A stretch of 28,008 bases of DNA, from NCBI GenBank assembly GCA_031289625.1, contig JAITPB010000039.1, positions 1 to 28,008 on the forward strand. Direction: 5' to 3'. A model generated the notes under the pieces. It did not search any database. It was given only the letters and a program-made list of their open reading frames with translations, and was not told where the DNA came from. Shown piece by piece: positions 14,628-22,557 of this stretch. The first letter of the stretch is position 1. Every line of letters begins with the position of its first letter. Source of the stretch: Clostridiales bacterium. GTDB lineage: Bacteria; Bacillota; Clostridia; Lachnospirales; WQUN01. Both the position numbers and the translations under genes were made by a program.

Positions 14628-15503
14628 ATGGAGCAGGATAGATATGAACTGAATAAAAATCTGGCGCAAATGCTCAAGGGCGGCGTTATCATGGATGTAA
14701 CCACGCCGGATCAGGCCAAGATCGCAGAGGACGCCGGCGCTTGCGCGGTGATGGCGCTGGAGCGTATTCCCGCGGATATCCGGGCGGCCGGGGGCGTTTC
14801 CCGCATGAGTAATCCCGGAATGATCAAGGAAATCCAGGCGGTCGTATCCATACCCGTCATGGCCAAGTGCCGCATCGGTCACTTTGTGGAAGCTCAGGTG
14901 CTGGAAGCGATTGAAATCGATTATATCGACGAAAGCGAGGTACTGTCCCCTGCCGACGACGTTTATCATATTGACAAGACGCGCTTTCAGGTGCCCTTTG
15001 TCTGCGGCGCGAAGGATTTGGGGGAAGCGCTTAGGCGTATCAGCGAGGGAGCCGCCATGATCCGCACCAAGGGCGAGCCCGGTACGGGGGATATTATACA
15101 GGCGGTGCGCCATATGCGCAAAATCATGGGTGAAATCCGCGCGCTTACCGCTAAACGCGCGGACGAGTTGTATGAAGCGGCCAAACAGCTTGCCGCGCCA
15201 AGTGAATTGGTTCAGTTTGTAGCCAAAAATGGCAGATTGCCGGTGGTGAATTTCGCGGCTGGAGGCGTCGCTACCCCGGCCGACGCGGCGCTGATGATGC
15301 AGGTGGGGGCGGAGGGGGTTTTCGTCGGTTCGGGTATTTTCAAGACCGGCGATCCCGCCAAAAGAGCGGCCGCCATTGTGAAAGCCGTCACGAATTTCAC
15401 GGACGCGAAGCTGATCGCGGAATTGTCGGAAAATCTGGGCGAAGCCATGGTGGGCATAAACGAACAGGAAATAAACCTGCTCATGGCCGAACGCGGTAAA
15501 TGA
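14628..15503 (+). CDS. pdxS: Pyridoxal 5'-phosphate synthase, lyase subunit
   Basis: PdxS (291 residues) builds PLP directly from ribose 5-phosphate, glyceraldehyde 3-phosphate and the ammonia delivered by PdxT. It forms a dodecamer of (beta/alpha)8 barrels. The catalytic Asp23 (in GGVIMDVTTP), Lys80 (VMAKCRIGHF) and Lys148 (MIRTKGEPGTG) correspond to the known active-site residues at 24, 81 and 149 of the Bacillus enzyme. The phosphate-binding GGVATPADAALMMQ and GVFVGSGIF are present. GGAGG precedes the ATG. It is followed by pdxT with a single base between stop and start. Confidence 0.97.
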   Translation: MEQDRYELNKNLAQMLKGGVIMDVTTPDQAKIAEDAGACAVMALERIPADIRAAGGVSRMSNPGMIKEIQAVVSIPVMAKCRIGHFVEAQVLEAIEIDYIDESEVLSPADDVYHIDKTRFQVPFVCGAKDLGEALRRISEGAAMIRTKGEPGTGDIIQAVRHMRKIMGEIRALTAKRADELYEAAKQLAAPSELVQFVAKNGRLPVVNFAAGGVATPADAALMMQVGAEGVFVGSGIFKTGDPAKRAAAIVKAVTNFTDAKLIAELSENLGEAMVGINEQEINLLMAERGK

Positions 15504-15504
15504 T

Positions 15505-16062
15505 ATGAAGATCGGGATACTCGCCTTACAAGGCGCGTTTATTGAGCATAAAATCATGTTGGACGCCTTAGATGTGGAAAATTTTGAAATCCGTCAGAGA
15601 GCGGACTTTTCACGGGACATGGACGGACTGATCATCCCCGGCGGCGAGAGTACGGTGATCGGTAAACTTTTGGCGGAACTGGAGCTGCTGGAACCGATCA
15701 AAAATGCGGCGGAAAACGGCTTGCCGATATTCGGCGCCTGCGCGGGAATGATTTTGCTAGCCCAAAAAATCATCGACGGCATGACCTGTCTTGGCGTAAT
15801 GGACACGGTAGTTCGGCGCAACGCTTACGGACGGCAGCTGGGAAGTTTTCGGACGCAAGCCCCCTTTGGCGGAATTGGCGAAATCCCCATGGTATTCATT
15901 CGCGCGCCTTATATTACGGAAGCCGGTGAAGCCGTTGAAATTTTGGCGACGGTAGACGGTAACATCGTCGCCGCCAGACAGAACAACCTGCTTGCCACGG
16001 CGTTCCACCCGGAACTGACTGGTGATTTGCGCGTGCATCAATACTTTTTGTCCATGCTGTGA
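15505..16062 (+). CDS. pdxT: Pyridoxal 5'-phosphate synthase, glutaminase subunit
   Basis: Class I glutamine amidotransferase of 185 residues that hydrolyses glutamine and channels ammonia to PdxS. The catalytic triad is visible: nucleophile Cys79 in FGACAGM, with His168 and Glu170 in TAFHPELTGD. The oxyanion-side GLIIPGGEST motif is at 41-50. The start one base after the pdxS stop indicates translational coupling. A strong terminator follows about 40 bases after the stop, so the operon has two genes. Confidence 0.97.
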   Translation: MKIGILALQGAFIEHKIMLDALDVENFEIRQRADFSRDMDGLIIPGGESTVIGKLLAELELLEPIKNAAENGLPIFGACAGMILLAQKIIDGMTCLGVMDTVVRRNAYGRQLGSFRTQAPFGGIGEIPMVFIRAPYITEAGEAVEILATVDGNIVAARQNNLLATAFHPELTGDLRVHQYFLSML

Positions 16063-16101
16063 GAAAGTCACTACAATAATCCTGTCCAATATAATCCAAA
16101 A

Positions 16102-16140
16102 AAAATAAGGGCCACTCGATCGGCGAGTGGCTCTTATTTT
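16102..16140. terminator. Bidirectional terminator between pdxT and the SIMPL lipoprotein gene
   Basis: A 17-bp stem with AAAATAAG..CCACTCG and CGAGTGG..CTTATTTT arms and a 5-base loop. There is one G-T pair. A and T tracts on both sides suit termination of the converging transcripts ending at 16062 (plus) and 16163 (minus). Confidence 0.9.
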
Positions 16141-16162
16141 GAAATTTATTCCTCTTTGGGCT

Positions 16163-16960
16163 TTAATAAGGAAAGACCGCCTGGATGGACGCGGAGATCG
16201 ATAAATCGCCAGACTGCACAGGCACGGCGCCTGTCGCGGATTCCCCCGCTATTTTCATATCCGCATTGCCATAGAGGACAGGCGCCGCGTAATTCCCCAT
16301 CTCCGTGATTTCCACAGGGCTTCCCACCGCCGCGTTCAGCGATTTGCCGATCGCGCCCGCTTTGGAGACGGCGTCTTGAATGGCGAGGTCCAACGCTTGC
16401 TGATACGCTGCGGTAGAATCCGCGACGCTGAACTGAATCCCCCCGCCCGCGTTCGCGCCGGCGTCGACCGCCGCTTCCAAGATCGCGCCGGTCTGATCGA
16501 TGGCGCGCACTTTTACCTGAATGGAATTGTTCACCGTATATCCGATAATGGTGTATTTGCCGTTCCCGCTTTGATAATCCTGCTGCGGATAAATGCTGTA
16601 ATCGCTGGTCTGGATGTCTTTCTCCTCGATGCCCGCGTTTTTGAGCGCCTCCAAAATGTTGTTCATTTGCTCGCTGTTTTCCGCCTGGGCGACTTTGGCG
16701 TCTTTGTTCTGGGTGGTTACGCCCAAATTCAGATAAGCGATGTCAGGCTTGATTTTGACGGAACCATTGCCGTTGACCGTAATTTTGCCAGCGTCCGCGC
16801 GCAACGCGGCGGAGACTTCCACCGCGGCGGGCCCTTCAACAGGAACCTCCGCGCCGTTGGCCGTGGGCGTTTTGCCCGAACCGCATCCAGCCACGGAGCA
16901 CGTGATCAGCCCCATCGCCGCGAGGAGCGAAGCCTTGAGCAGCCTTTTTTTTCCCTGCAT
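16163..16960 (-). CDS. SIMPL (DUF541) domain lipoprotein
   Basis: A 265-residue exported lipoprotein with a basic leader and hydrophobic stretch ending in VAGC, so Cys26 should be lipidated. After a short linker, residues about 58-263 form a SIMPL domain. Typical features are ITVNGNGSVKIKPDIAYLNLGV at the start, a central GYTVNNSIQVKVR, and ending strands around SISASIQAVF. SIMPL proteins are oligomeric cell-envelope proteins whose exact role is mostly unknown. It is the last gene of the sigma-factor operon, 27 bases after the DUF4349 lipoprotein, with AAAGGA before the ATG. It shares a terminator with pdxT. Confidence 0.88.
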   Translation of the reverse strand: MQGKKRLLKASLLAAMGLITCSVAGCGSGKTPTANGAEVPVEGPAAVEVSAALRADAGKITVNGNGSVKIKPDIAYLNLGVTTQNKDAKVAQAENSEQMNNILEALKNAGIEEKDIQTSDYSIYPQQDYQSGNGKYTIIGYTVNNSIQVKVRAIDQTGAILEAAVDAGANAGGGIQFSVADSTAAYQQALDLAIQDAVSKAGAIGKSLNAAVGSPVEITEMGNYAAPVLYGNADMKIAGESATGAVPVQSGDLSISASIQAVFPY

Positions 16961-16987
16961 GACAAACCATCCTTTGCTGTTCTTAAT

Positions 16988-18004
16988 TTATGATTGTTCA
17001 TAACGCGTTTTCTTTTTCCGCAGATACACCGCGATCCCATAGCCGGACGCCGCCAAAACCGCGATCAGGCACAGCGGCGCGGCCATGCCCGCCAACACCA
17101 CAACCATGTTTTCCAAAGACTCGGCCGTTCTGTTTACCGACTGAATAAAACTTTCTTGGATGCGTCCGGATAAATTCTTTGGCGGCGCGATTTGCGCGAC
17201 GGGCGTTTCCTGCAAATAAATACTGAGCGTCGCGTAAGAGGAAAGCTGATCGATTTGGTTCATCCGCGTTTTAAAGCGCTCCACGTCCGCGCGGATTTGA
17301 CCCAGACGCTGTTCCAGCGCCAGCAGGTCGTCCACTTGTTCCGATCGGTCAATCATGCTGAGAAGGCGTTCTTCCTGAATGGTTTTGGTTTGAAGCCTGT
17401 CGCTCAGATTGTAATATTCTCCGCTCACGTTCTTGGCGCTCTCATGAGAATTGATCAATTCGCCCAGGCTTTCCGCCTGACGTTTCACGGCTGTGAATTG
17501 ATCCGCGGGCACGCGCAGCGTCACGTTATACACGCGGTACGCCTGACGGTATCTGTCTTCCGGTTCGGTATAAAGCTGCGCGTTCTCCATGTAGCCGCCG
17601 CAGTCGTTTGTTAAAGATTTGATATTTTCACAGGTTTCATCGAATTTTTTCGTGTTCAGGCTGACATTGCCGGACTGAATGATCTTCGCGGGCTGCCCGG
17701 CGTTACTCGTGCCGCCCCAATCAGCCGCATCGGGCATCGGAGCGGACACAGGTTCCGCATATTGCGGCGCTTCCACAGAGGCGGCGCCGCCGTCATAGTC
17801 TGCGGAAGCAGCGGCGTCATAAGCCATCTCTTCCCTGATCTCGCCGGACTCCGCCGCGTCGAATAATCCGCCGCCCGTATTTTGCGAGAGGGACGGCGCG
17901 GTTGACGGCGACTGACTGCTCTTTAAGGAAGAACATCCGGCCAGCGCTGTTAAAAGGATCGCGCCGGCAGCCATCCAGCGTTTTGTTTTTGGGAAATTTA
18001 TCAT
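16988..18004 (-). CDS. DUF4349 lipoprotein with a C-terminal membrane helix
   Basis: A 338-residue envelope protein. The leader ends in LAGC, so Cys24 is the predicted lipid site. An acidic/alanine-rich low-complexity linker spans about 27-105, followed by a DUF4349-type domain (about 107-300). That domain includes a long coiled-coil-like helix around LSDRLQTKTIQEERLLSMID and LEQRLGQIRADVERFKTRMN. A hydrophobic helix (about 302-328) and basic tail follow. It would therefore be attached at both ends to the outer face of the membrane. Its ATG overlaps the anti-sigma stop (ATGA), so they are translationally coupled. Its domain is paralogous to the outer part of the anti-sigma protein. Confidence 0.85.
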   Translation of the reverse strand: MINFPKTKRWMAAGAILLTALAGCSSLKSSQSPSTAPSLSQNTGGGLFDAAESGEIREEMAYDAAASADYDGGAASVEAPQYAEPVSAPMPDAADWGGTSNAGQPAKIIQSGNVSLNTKKFDETCENIKSLTNDCGGYMENAQLYTEPEDRYRQAYRVYNVTLRVPADQFTAVKRQAESLGELINSHESAKNVSGEYYNLSDRLQTKTIQEERLLSMIDRSEQVDDLLALEQRLGQIRADVERFKTRMNQIDQLSSYATLSIYLQETPVAQIAPPKNLSGRIQESFIQSVNRTAESLENMVVVLAGMAAPLCLIAVLAASGYGIAVYLRKKKTRYEQS

Positions 18005-19293
18005 AGTTTACCGCCTTTCCGCTTTTTTATCCGCCGGACAGTTAAAAAGCCGCCGCCGAGGATTGCCGCTGCGATCAAAACAGGAAGGAATGCGGCGGCC
18101 GCGAAAACCAGCGCGTTCTCTAAAAAGGAGATCAGGCTATTGACGGAACGGATAAAACTTTCGGAAACGCGGCTGGCAAAGCCGGGCTTCGACAGCGGAT
18201 CGGCGCTGGACGCCCCCGCCGACAGGCTGATCACCAGATAGGGATAGTCTGACTCGTCGCGCAGCGCGTTGAACTGTCCGGTTAAATTGTCGTGTTCGTT
18301 TGTCACGCCGCTTAACTGATATTCTACTTTCGTCAATATTTCTATGTCGCCGCTTTTGCTGAGCAGAGCCAGCAGCCTGTTATACTCCTCGGATTTCGCC
18401 GTCAGCCTGGCCCATGTGTCCTGACGCTGGGCGGTAAGGTTTTCGGCGTTCTCCTGCTCGTTTGTCACTTTGCCCAGCCCGCGCAGCATGGCTTTGGCGT
18501 TCTCATAGGTTGTTAAATCCACCCGGCGGGTAATTTCCGCCGATCCGCCTGGGCCGTCAAAAACGTCTGCGTTGAGCGTATAGCCGTTCATGCCTTCAAT
18601 GATCGAAATGGTTTGCCGCAGGTCAGCCACCGTCAAATGAATGGTAAAGGTGTAACGGAACGCGGCGGTTTCGCCGATGGCGGTTGCACCGATGGCGGTT
18701 GCGCTGGGATTGGCAGCGCCGAACATAGAATTATCCGCCTGGCCGTCATTTTCCGCCAAGCGTTCCAGCGGATTTGAACCGGGCGGAACAGCCGCTTCGC
18801 CGGTGGCGGCTGCACTGACTTCGCCGGCGTCGAATCCGGTGGCGATGGATTCATCATTAGCGGCTTCACCAGCGACGAGATCAAAAGTTTCCGCCAATCC
18901 TGAATGTTCAGTCTGCGCCTCCGGACGGGTCAGAACGGACAGCCCCGCCGCCGCCGCGGAAAGCAAAATGAACATGACAATCAGCCCTGCCGCCGCCGCG
19001 GTAAAATACCGCCGTCCAGGAAGTGAACGCCACCTTTCTTTGAAATGCAATGTGCGTTTGACGCCTGTTGTTCTCAAGGGAAGATTTTCCATTAACAATT
19101 CGTGCAAACCAGACGGCGGCTCCGGCTGGGAAACGCCGCCCAGCGTTTCTATGAGCGCGGACATTGTTTCGTAAGAAGCGCGGCAGGTTTCACATTCTTT
19201 TAAATGCGATTCCAGGCGCTCTTTTTCATCTCCTTCCAGCATCCCGTCGATCAACAGGGGAATGAGCTCCGCCGCCTTATCACAGGTTTGCAT
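18001..19293 (-). CDS. Zinc-finger anti-sigma factor fused to a DUF4349 domain
   Basis: A 430-residue membrane protein. The N-terminus (1-45) is a ZAS anti-sigma domain with the zinc motif His30-x3-Cys34-x2-Cys37, expected to bind the ECF sigma factor in the cytosol. A membrane helix spans about 96-121. The extracytoplasmic part has a low-complexity linker with small Ala/Gly/Thr repeats (ATAIGATAIGETA) and then a DUF4349-like domain with coiled coil (about 205-370). A second helix and basic tail end the protein (about 388-430). AGGAGG lies before the ATG, 70 bases after the sigma stop. Inference: the DUF4349 part senses an envelope signal and controls sigma release. Which protease or ligand is involved is not shown. 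Confidence 0.88.
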   Translation of the reverse strand: MQTCDKAAELIPLLIDGMLEGDEKERLESHLKECETCRASYETMSALIETLGGVSQPEPPSGLHELLMENLPLRTTGVKRTLHFKERWRSLPGRRYFTAAAAGLIVMFILLSAAAAGLSVLTRPEAQTEHSGLAETFDLVAGEAANDESIATGFDAGEVSAAATGEAAVPPGSNPLERLAENDGQADNSMFGAANPSATAIGATAIGETAAFRYTFTIHLTVADLRQTISIIEGMNGYTLNADVFDGPGGSAEITRRVDLTTYENAKAMLRGLGKVTNEQENAENLTAQRQDTWARLTAKSEEYNRLLALLSKSGDIEILTKVEYQLSGVTNEHDNLTGQFNALRDESDYPYLVISLSAGASSADPLSKPGFASRVSESFIRSVNSLISFLENALVFAAAAFLPVLIAAAILGGGFLTVRRIKKRKGGKL

Positions 19294-19363
19294 CTTTGCA
19301 CCTCCTTTCTGAACATAAGACGTAAAACAAAATTTTTTGTTTCATGAAAGTTTTGAGATGGTT

Positions 19364-19900
19364 TCAAGAATTTTGGGAGGGTTCAAGAATTTTTTGGAGG
19401 GAGATTCTGGCTCTGGAGAGTTTGGATTTGACCGTGCCCATGGGCAGACTTAACGCGCGGCTGAGTTCATCGTAAGTGAAGCCCTGCAAATCCCGCAATA
19501 TGATAAGGGTGCGATAATCATCAGGCAGTTTATGAATCGCGGACAAAATATCCCGGAGAGTCTCCCGCGAAGCGGCGATCTCGTCCGGCGCGCCGTCCGG
19601 AGCCGCGATACAGGTATCCTCCAGATTGACGGCTTGTTTATTTTTGCGGCGGCGCAGTTCATCCAGCGCTGTGTTGACTGTGATCCGCGCCGCCCACGCT
19701 TTAAAGCTTTCCCATGCTTTGCAGGAAGCCAGGCTGTGATAAATCTTGATGACGGCTTCCTGGGTGATGTCTTTCGCATCTTCGGCGTTTTCCATATAAC
19801 GGTACGCGATGCTGTAGATCATCTTTTCATAGGAGAGCAGAATCTGTTCAAAAGCGCCGTGGTCGCCCTTTTGGGCGCGTGTCAGGGGATCGTCGGTCAT
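19364..19900 (-). CDS. ECF-type RNA polymerase sigma factor
   Basis: A 178-residue group 4 sigma factor with only regions 2 and 4. Region 2 (about 10-87) has the core-binding and -10 elements ENAEDAKDITQEAVIKIYHS and FKAWAARITVNTALDELRRR. Region 4 (about 115-170) ends in the helix-turn-helix FTYDELSRALSLPMGTVKSK. ATG at 19900 is chosen because GGAGGA lies 4 bases upstream. Longer in-frame starts lack a ribosome binding site and run into the structured RNA region. The next gene is its anti-sigma factor, the usual autoregulated arrangement. Target promoters cannot be deduced here. Confidence 0.93.
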   Translation of the reverse strand: MTDDPLTRAQKGDHGAFEQILLSYEKMIYSIAYRYMENAEDAKDITQEAVIKIYHSLASCKAWESFKAWAARITVNTALDELRRRKNKQAVNLEDTCIAAPDGAPDEIAASRETLRDILSAIHKLPDDYRTLIILRDLQGFTYDELSRALSLPMGTVKSKLSRARISLQKILEPSQNS

Positions 19901-19931
19901 AGGCTCCTCCGGAAAATCTTTAGCGCATAAC

Positions 19932-20085
19932 AAAAGACCCAAGGCGCCGGTCCTATATTTTGACACCTAGCCTTCGCTAGGTGGGTGTCCGCAACAGAAT
20001 CCTCCATCTTCCACCGCCCAAAGGGAATTAGCTTGCGGCCTGATGTAGATTATGCGATATAGGACTCCCGTTTTCCATCTGTAGG
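19932..20085 (-). ncRNA. Structured RNA upstream of the sigma gene, 6S-like
   Basis: On the minus strand GTCCTATAT (20065-20057) pairs perfectly over 9 bp with ATATAGGAC (19958-19950). Inside lies a second stem, CCGCAA (20038-20033) with TTGCGG (19994-19989), capping an imperfect apical arm. On the 3' side of the open region between these stems is an 8-bp hairpin, CACCTAGC/GCTAGGTG (19983-19964). A closing stem, a large central bubble with a 3'-strand hairpin and an apical arm is the layout of 6S RNA. A weak GACC/GGTC hairpin with TTTT follows. The ends are approximate. It could instead be a structured leader of the sigma mRNA. The structure is seen; the 6S identity is inferred. Confidence 0.45.
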
Positions 20086-20129
20086 TTCAAAATAATAGGT
20101 TATCGAACGTCTCAGGATCGATTGAGTTT

Positions 20130-20158
20130 ATTATACACGAAATGGCGTCCCGCCGCAA
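20130..20158 (-). promoter_or_regulatory. Candidate promoter upstream of the structured RNA and sigma operon
   Basis: On the minus strand a perfect TATAAT (20135-20130) has TTGCGG 17 bp upstream (20158-20153). The start would be near 20123, giving either a roughly 190-base RNA or a leader of about 220 bases before the sigma gene. A TATTAT at 20096-20091 is an alternative -10. Confidence 0.45.
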
Positions 20159-20166
20159 GTATTTCA

Positions 20167-21804
20167 TTAATTTTCTATTTGGGCGAGCCAGGCCAGAAAC
20201 ATTTTGCGGCTGCGGCCTTCGAGCCAATTTTTATACACATAATATTTTTTGCCATTCGCCTCGAAAGTCTCCAGCCAGTACTTGGGCTTCCCTTCCACCA
20301 TGCGCTGCGCGCGCTTCTCGCCCTCGGGATTCATTTCTTTCAAGAGCGGCTGGCGGATGCCGAAATGTTCTTTTGAATATTTCTCTGTCTGCAAGCGTTC
20401 GATTTCTTCCTCTGTGAGAAGCTGCTGGGCAAAAAGGCGCTTCATGGCCTGCTTTACCAGCCGCCGGATGCCAAAGCGTTCCGCCGGATGATCGTCCGGT
20501 GTTCCAGCGTCCTCATTTTCATCGCGCACATAATAGAGCAGCTCTTCCGGCGTTTCCGAATTGTCCGCCATCGTATCCGCCACAGGCGGTTCAGCGGTTT
20601 CCTCCGGCGCGTCCGCGAAGACGCCGCCCGTCATCCTTTCCCCGGCTTCCACTGGCAGGGCGGTTAAAAGCTTCTCCTCTGTTTGAACCGGCGGCGCATA
20701 TGTAAACGTAAACGCCGCAAGCCCATCGACATCAAACAGAGAATGAAAAATATGCCCATCCGCCGCGGCAATCGTTACAAAATAAACGTCCGCCGCAGCA
20801 AGGCTTTCACCGGTCACAGCGGAGCGAAGCGCCGCCTTGTATATGCTTCCGTCCGGGCAGCAGACGCAGTAAGGGCTTCCCGTAAAAATAAAACGGATAA
20901 AATCAATAAATTTTTTGAATTTAAAATGCAGACAGTTGAAGCCGTACACATAATAGCCGATATAATTTCTCAGCATGGAGATATCCAGTTCCAATTTTTC
21001 ATGACGCGGATCGCGAAAAATGACTTCTATCACTTCTTTTATTTTATATAAAGCCACCCAGTTTTCCTGCCGCGTTTTCAGCGGTTCAATTTGAGCGATC
21101 GTCAGGGCGTCTGAAATAGAATTTTTAGGAAAACTTTTGGGCAAAAAACGCGGCGGCGTTTTTTTCTCCCGCGCGGACGCGCCCCCGCGCGTGGGCGTTA
21201 TCAATGGCGGTGCGGGTTCCGGCGGATCGGCGGGCGTTTCTTTGGATTCCAGCAACTCCAGCGGTTCCAGCAGCTCCAGCGGCCCAGCTAATCCTTTTAC
21301 GGCGCGGACGGCGCTGATCAGCGTTTTATCGGAAAATTCCAGATCAATAAAATAATCGCAGGAACTCTTAAATATCGCGTTGACGATCTGCGTAAAGCCG
21401 CAGCCGATCACGCGCTTGCCATGCTCGTGCAGTTTTTTGGAGAGAAATGCGAAGATGCCGTCGCCAGACGCGATGACGTAGTTTTCAATCTCCGGGCGGA
21501 GCATCATCGTCTCCACTACGTCAATGATCATGATAACGTCGGCGGCATTTTTAATTCTGTCGTTGGGATTTGTGTTGAACACTTGGACGGGTTCAATGCC
21601 GATCTGCAGAATAGAGACGCGCAGGCTGCGGTGCGAAAGAGAAGCCCAATCCGCGTATGCCCGCTGCAGCGTAACGCCTTTTACGCCTTCTACCTGCAAT
21701 AGCCGCCTGTGAACTTCATTCAGATGCAGATATTGTTTATTTTTCGCGCTGAAAAGCCCATTTAAATTTTCAATGTCATAAAATACCGCCGTATTGCATT
21801 CCAT
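20167..21804 (-). CDS. NYN/PIN-like (LabA/DUF88-type) domain protein with unknown C-terminal half
   Basis: The N-terminal 160 residues look like a NYN nuclease-fold domain. AVFYDIENLNG holds the first Asp and an Asn, NAADVIMIIDVV a second acidic site, and ASGDGIFAFLSKKLHEHGKR the third. The usual SGD(S/G)D motif reads SGDGI here, so one acidic metal ligand is replaced by Ile and activity may be reduced. A Pro/Glu linker with LELLEPLELLES repeats follows (about 175-220). A middle domain (about 235-400) has a hydrophobic KFKKFIDFIRFIF segment, and an acidic linker and a basic C-terminal domain complete the protein. I recognise neither of these domains; an OST-HTH-like winged helix is one possibility for the middle. 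ATG at 21804 is preferred (AGGG 9 bases upstream); ATG at 21813 touches that site. Confidence 0.75.
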   Translation of the reverse strand: MECNTAVFYDIENLNGLFSAKNKQYLHLNEVHRRLLQVEGVKGVTLQRAYADWASLSHRSLRVSILQIGIEPVQVFNTNPNDRIKNAADVIMIIDVVETMMLRPEIENYVIASGDGIFAFLSKKLHEHGKRVIGCGFTQIVNAIFKSSCDYFIDLEFSDKTLISAVRAVKGLAGPLELLEPLELLESKETPADPPEPAPPLITPTRGGASAREKKTPPRFLPKSFPKNSISDALTIAQIEPLKTRQENWVALYKIKEVIEVIFRDPRHEKLELDISMLRNYIGYYVYGFNCLHFKFKKFIDFIRFIFTGSPYCVCCPDGSIYKAALRSAVTGESLAAADVYFVTIAAADGHIFHSLFDVDGLAAFTFTYAPPVQTEEKLLTALPVEAGERMTGGVFADAPEETAEPPVADTMADNSETPEELLYYVRDENEDAGTPDDHPAERFGIRRLVKQAMKRLFAQQLLTEEEIERLQTEKYSKEHFGIRQPLLKEMNPEGEKRAQRMVEGKPKYWLETFEANGKKYYVYKNWLEGRSRKMFLAWLAQIEN

Positions 21805-21836
21805 ATATTCCATCCCTGTAGTTCATGATGCAAAAT

Positions 21837-21865
21837 AGTATGGCATGTTGTTTTCTTTCTGTCAA
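21837..21865 (-). promoter_or_regulatory. Promoter of the NYN-domain gene
   Basis: On the minus strand TTGACA (21865-21860, perfect) and CATACT (21842-21837) are 17 bp apart, giving a 5' leader of about 25 bases. Confidence 0.6.
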
Positions 21866-21954
21866 TGACAGGCCGCCCGCACGAGGGCAATTGTCTTGGC
21901 GGCGGCGGCGAAAAGTGTCGAAACAATTTTTTTTCAAGGTGAAGTTACTTACAG

Positions 21955-22008
21955 AGCCAGCGAACCCCCCCATAAAACGCCGAAACGTTTCACGGGGGGT
22001 TGCTGGCT
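21955..22008. terminator. Long GC-rich hairpin, terminator-like
   Basis: Arms AGCCAGC(G)AACCCCCC and GGGGGGTTGCTGGCT pair over 15 bp with a single bulged base and enclose about 22 bases. No T tract follows directly, and no gene ends nearby on either strand, so its role as a terminator is uncertain. It shares flanks and core with the hairpin at 3834-3873. Confidence 0.45.
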
Positions 22009-22315
22009 GTTGTGTGATGATAACGATAAATTCAAGATTTAGGGATTGTGTTCCACAACTGCTCTTGAATTGTATTTCATTAATATTTTATCATGGAAAT
22101 GTATGTTGTGAAAATAAATGTAAAAATAAAAAAGAAAAAAAAGTAAAAAATGGAGAGCGCAGATATATGGTTCGGCTCCCATTTCCAGCAGTCAGTACAT
22201 ATGCGCCAGAGGCTTCAAAGGCGTTAGTTTCGGCGTTTTTCTGTGCTCCGGCGAGATGTCGGATTTTAGATGAAATTGCTTAACCTGTTGACATTACGTG
22301 CCAAACACAAAAAAT

Positions 22316-22344
22316 TTGACTTTTAACTGGATTTGGTGTAAAAT
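22316..22344 (+). promoter_or_regulatory. Promoter of the exopolysaccharide operon
   Basis: TTGACT (22316-22321) and TAAAAT (22339-22344) are exactly 17 bp apart. Transcription starting near 22351 leaves a leader of about 205 bases before the first gene. A further TTGACA at 22287 has no good -10. Confidence 0.7.
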
Positions 22345-22486
22345 TCCAAATAGATACTAATCTCTGATTTTGGCATGCATTCAGCATTTATGATCGATTC
22401 TGTTGAAACAGGCCGGTTGTAAATCTATCATGAATCTATGTAGAACGCTGGATAAAATTCGGTGTTAAATAAACTCTACTTTAATT

Positions 22487-22511
22487 ACCAGAGCTGTGGC
22501 GCGCTGGTTTT
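22487..22511 (+). terminator. Attenuator-like hairpin in the operon leader
   Basis: Arms ACCAGAGC (22487-22494) and GCGCTGGT (22501-22508) pair with one mismatch around a 6-base loop. A short T tract follows. It lies inside the leader, 46 bases before the first gene, where a terminator would have to be overcome for expression. Confidence 0.35.
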
Positions 22512-22557
22512 GCCGATTTACTTTTTCCATAAATTTTATTAGGGGGAATGGAAGGGC

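Larger units (their letters stand above)
21814..22557. other. AT-rich intergenic region upstream of the exopolysaccharide operon
   Basis: These 744 bases hold no convincing gene. In order they contain the NYN promoter (minus), the hairpin at 21955-22008, an A-rich tract at about 22108-22158, a segment shared with 1134-1201 (22196-22243), a strong plus-strand promoter at 22316-22344, and a roughly 200-base leader with a terminator-like hairpin at 22487-22511. A plus-strand frame at 21825-22283 is open but crosses the hairpin and A tract and has no ribosome binding site. Confidence 0.6.

Noticed and set aside
14598..15557. Minus-strand frame of 319 codons
   Set aside because: Antisense to pdxS and crosses the pdxS ribosome binding site and the pdxT start.
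21825..22283. Plus-strand frame of 152 codons in the intergenic region
   Set aside because: Crosses the NYN promoter, the 21955 hairpin and an A-rich tract; no ribosome binding site; no recognisable protein features.
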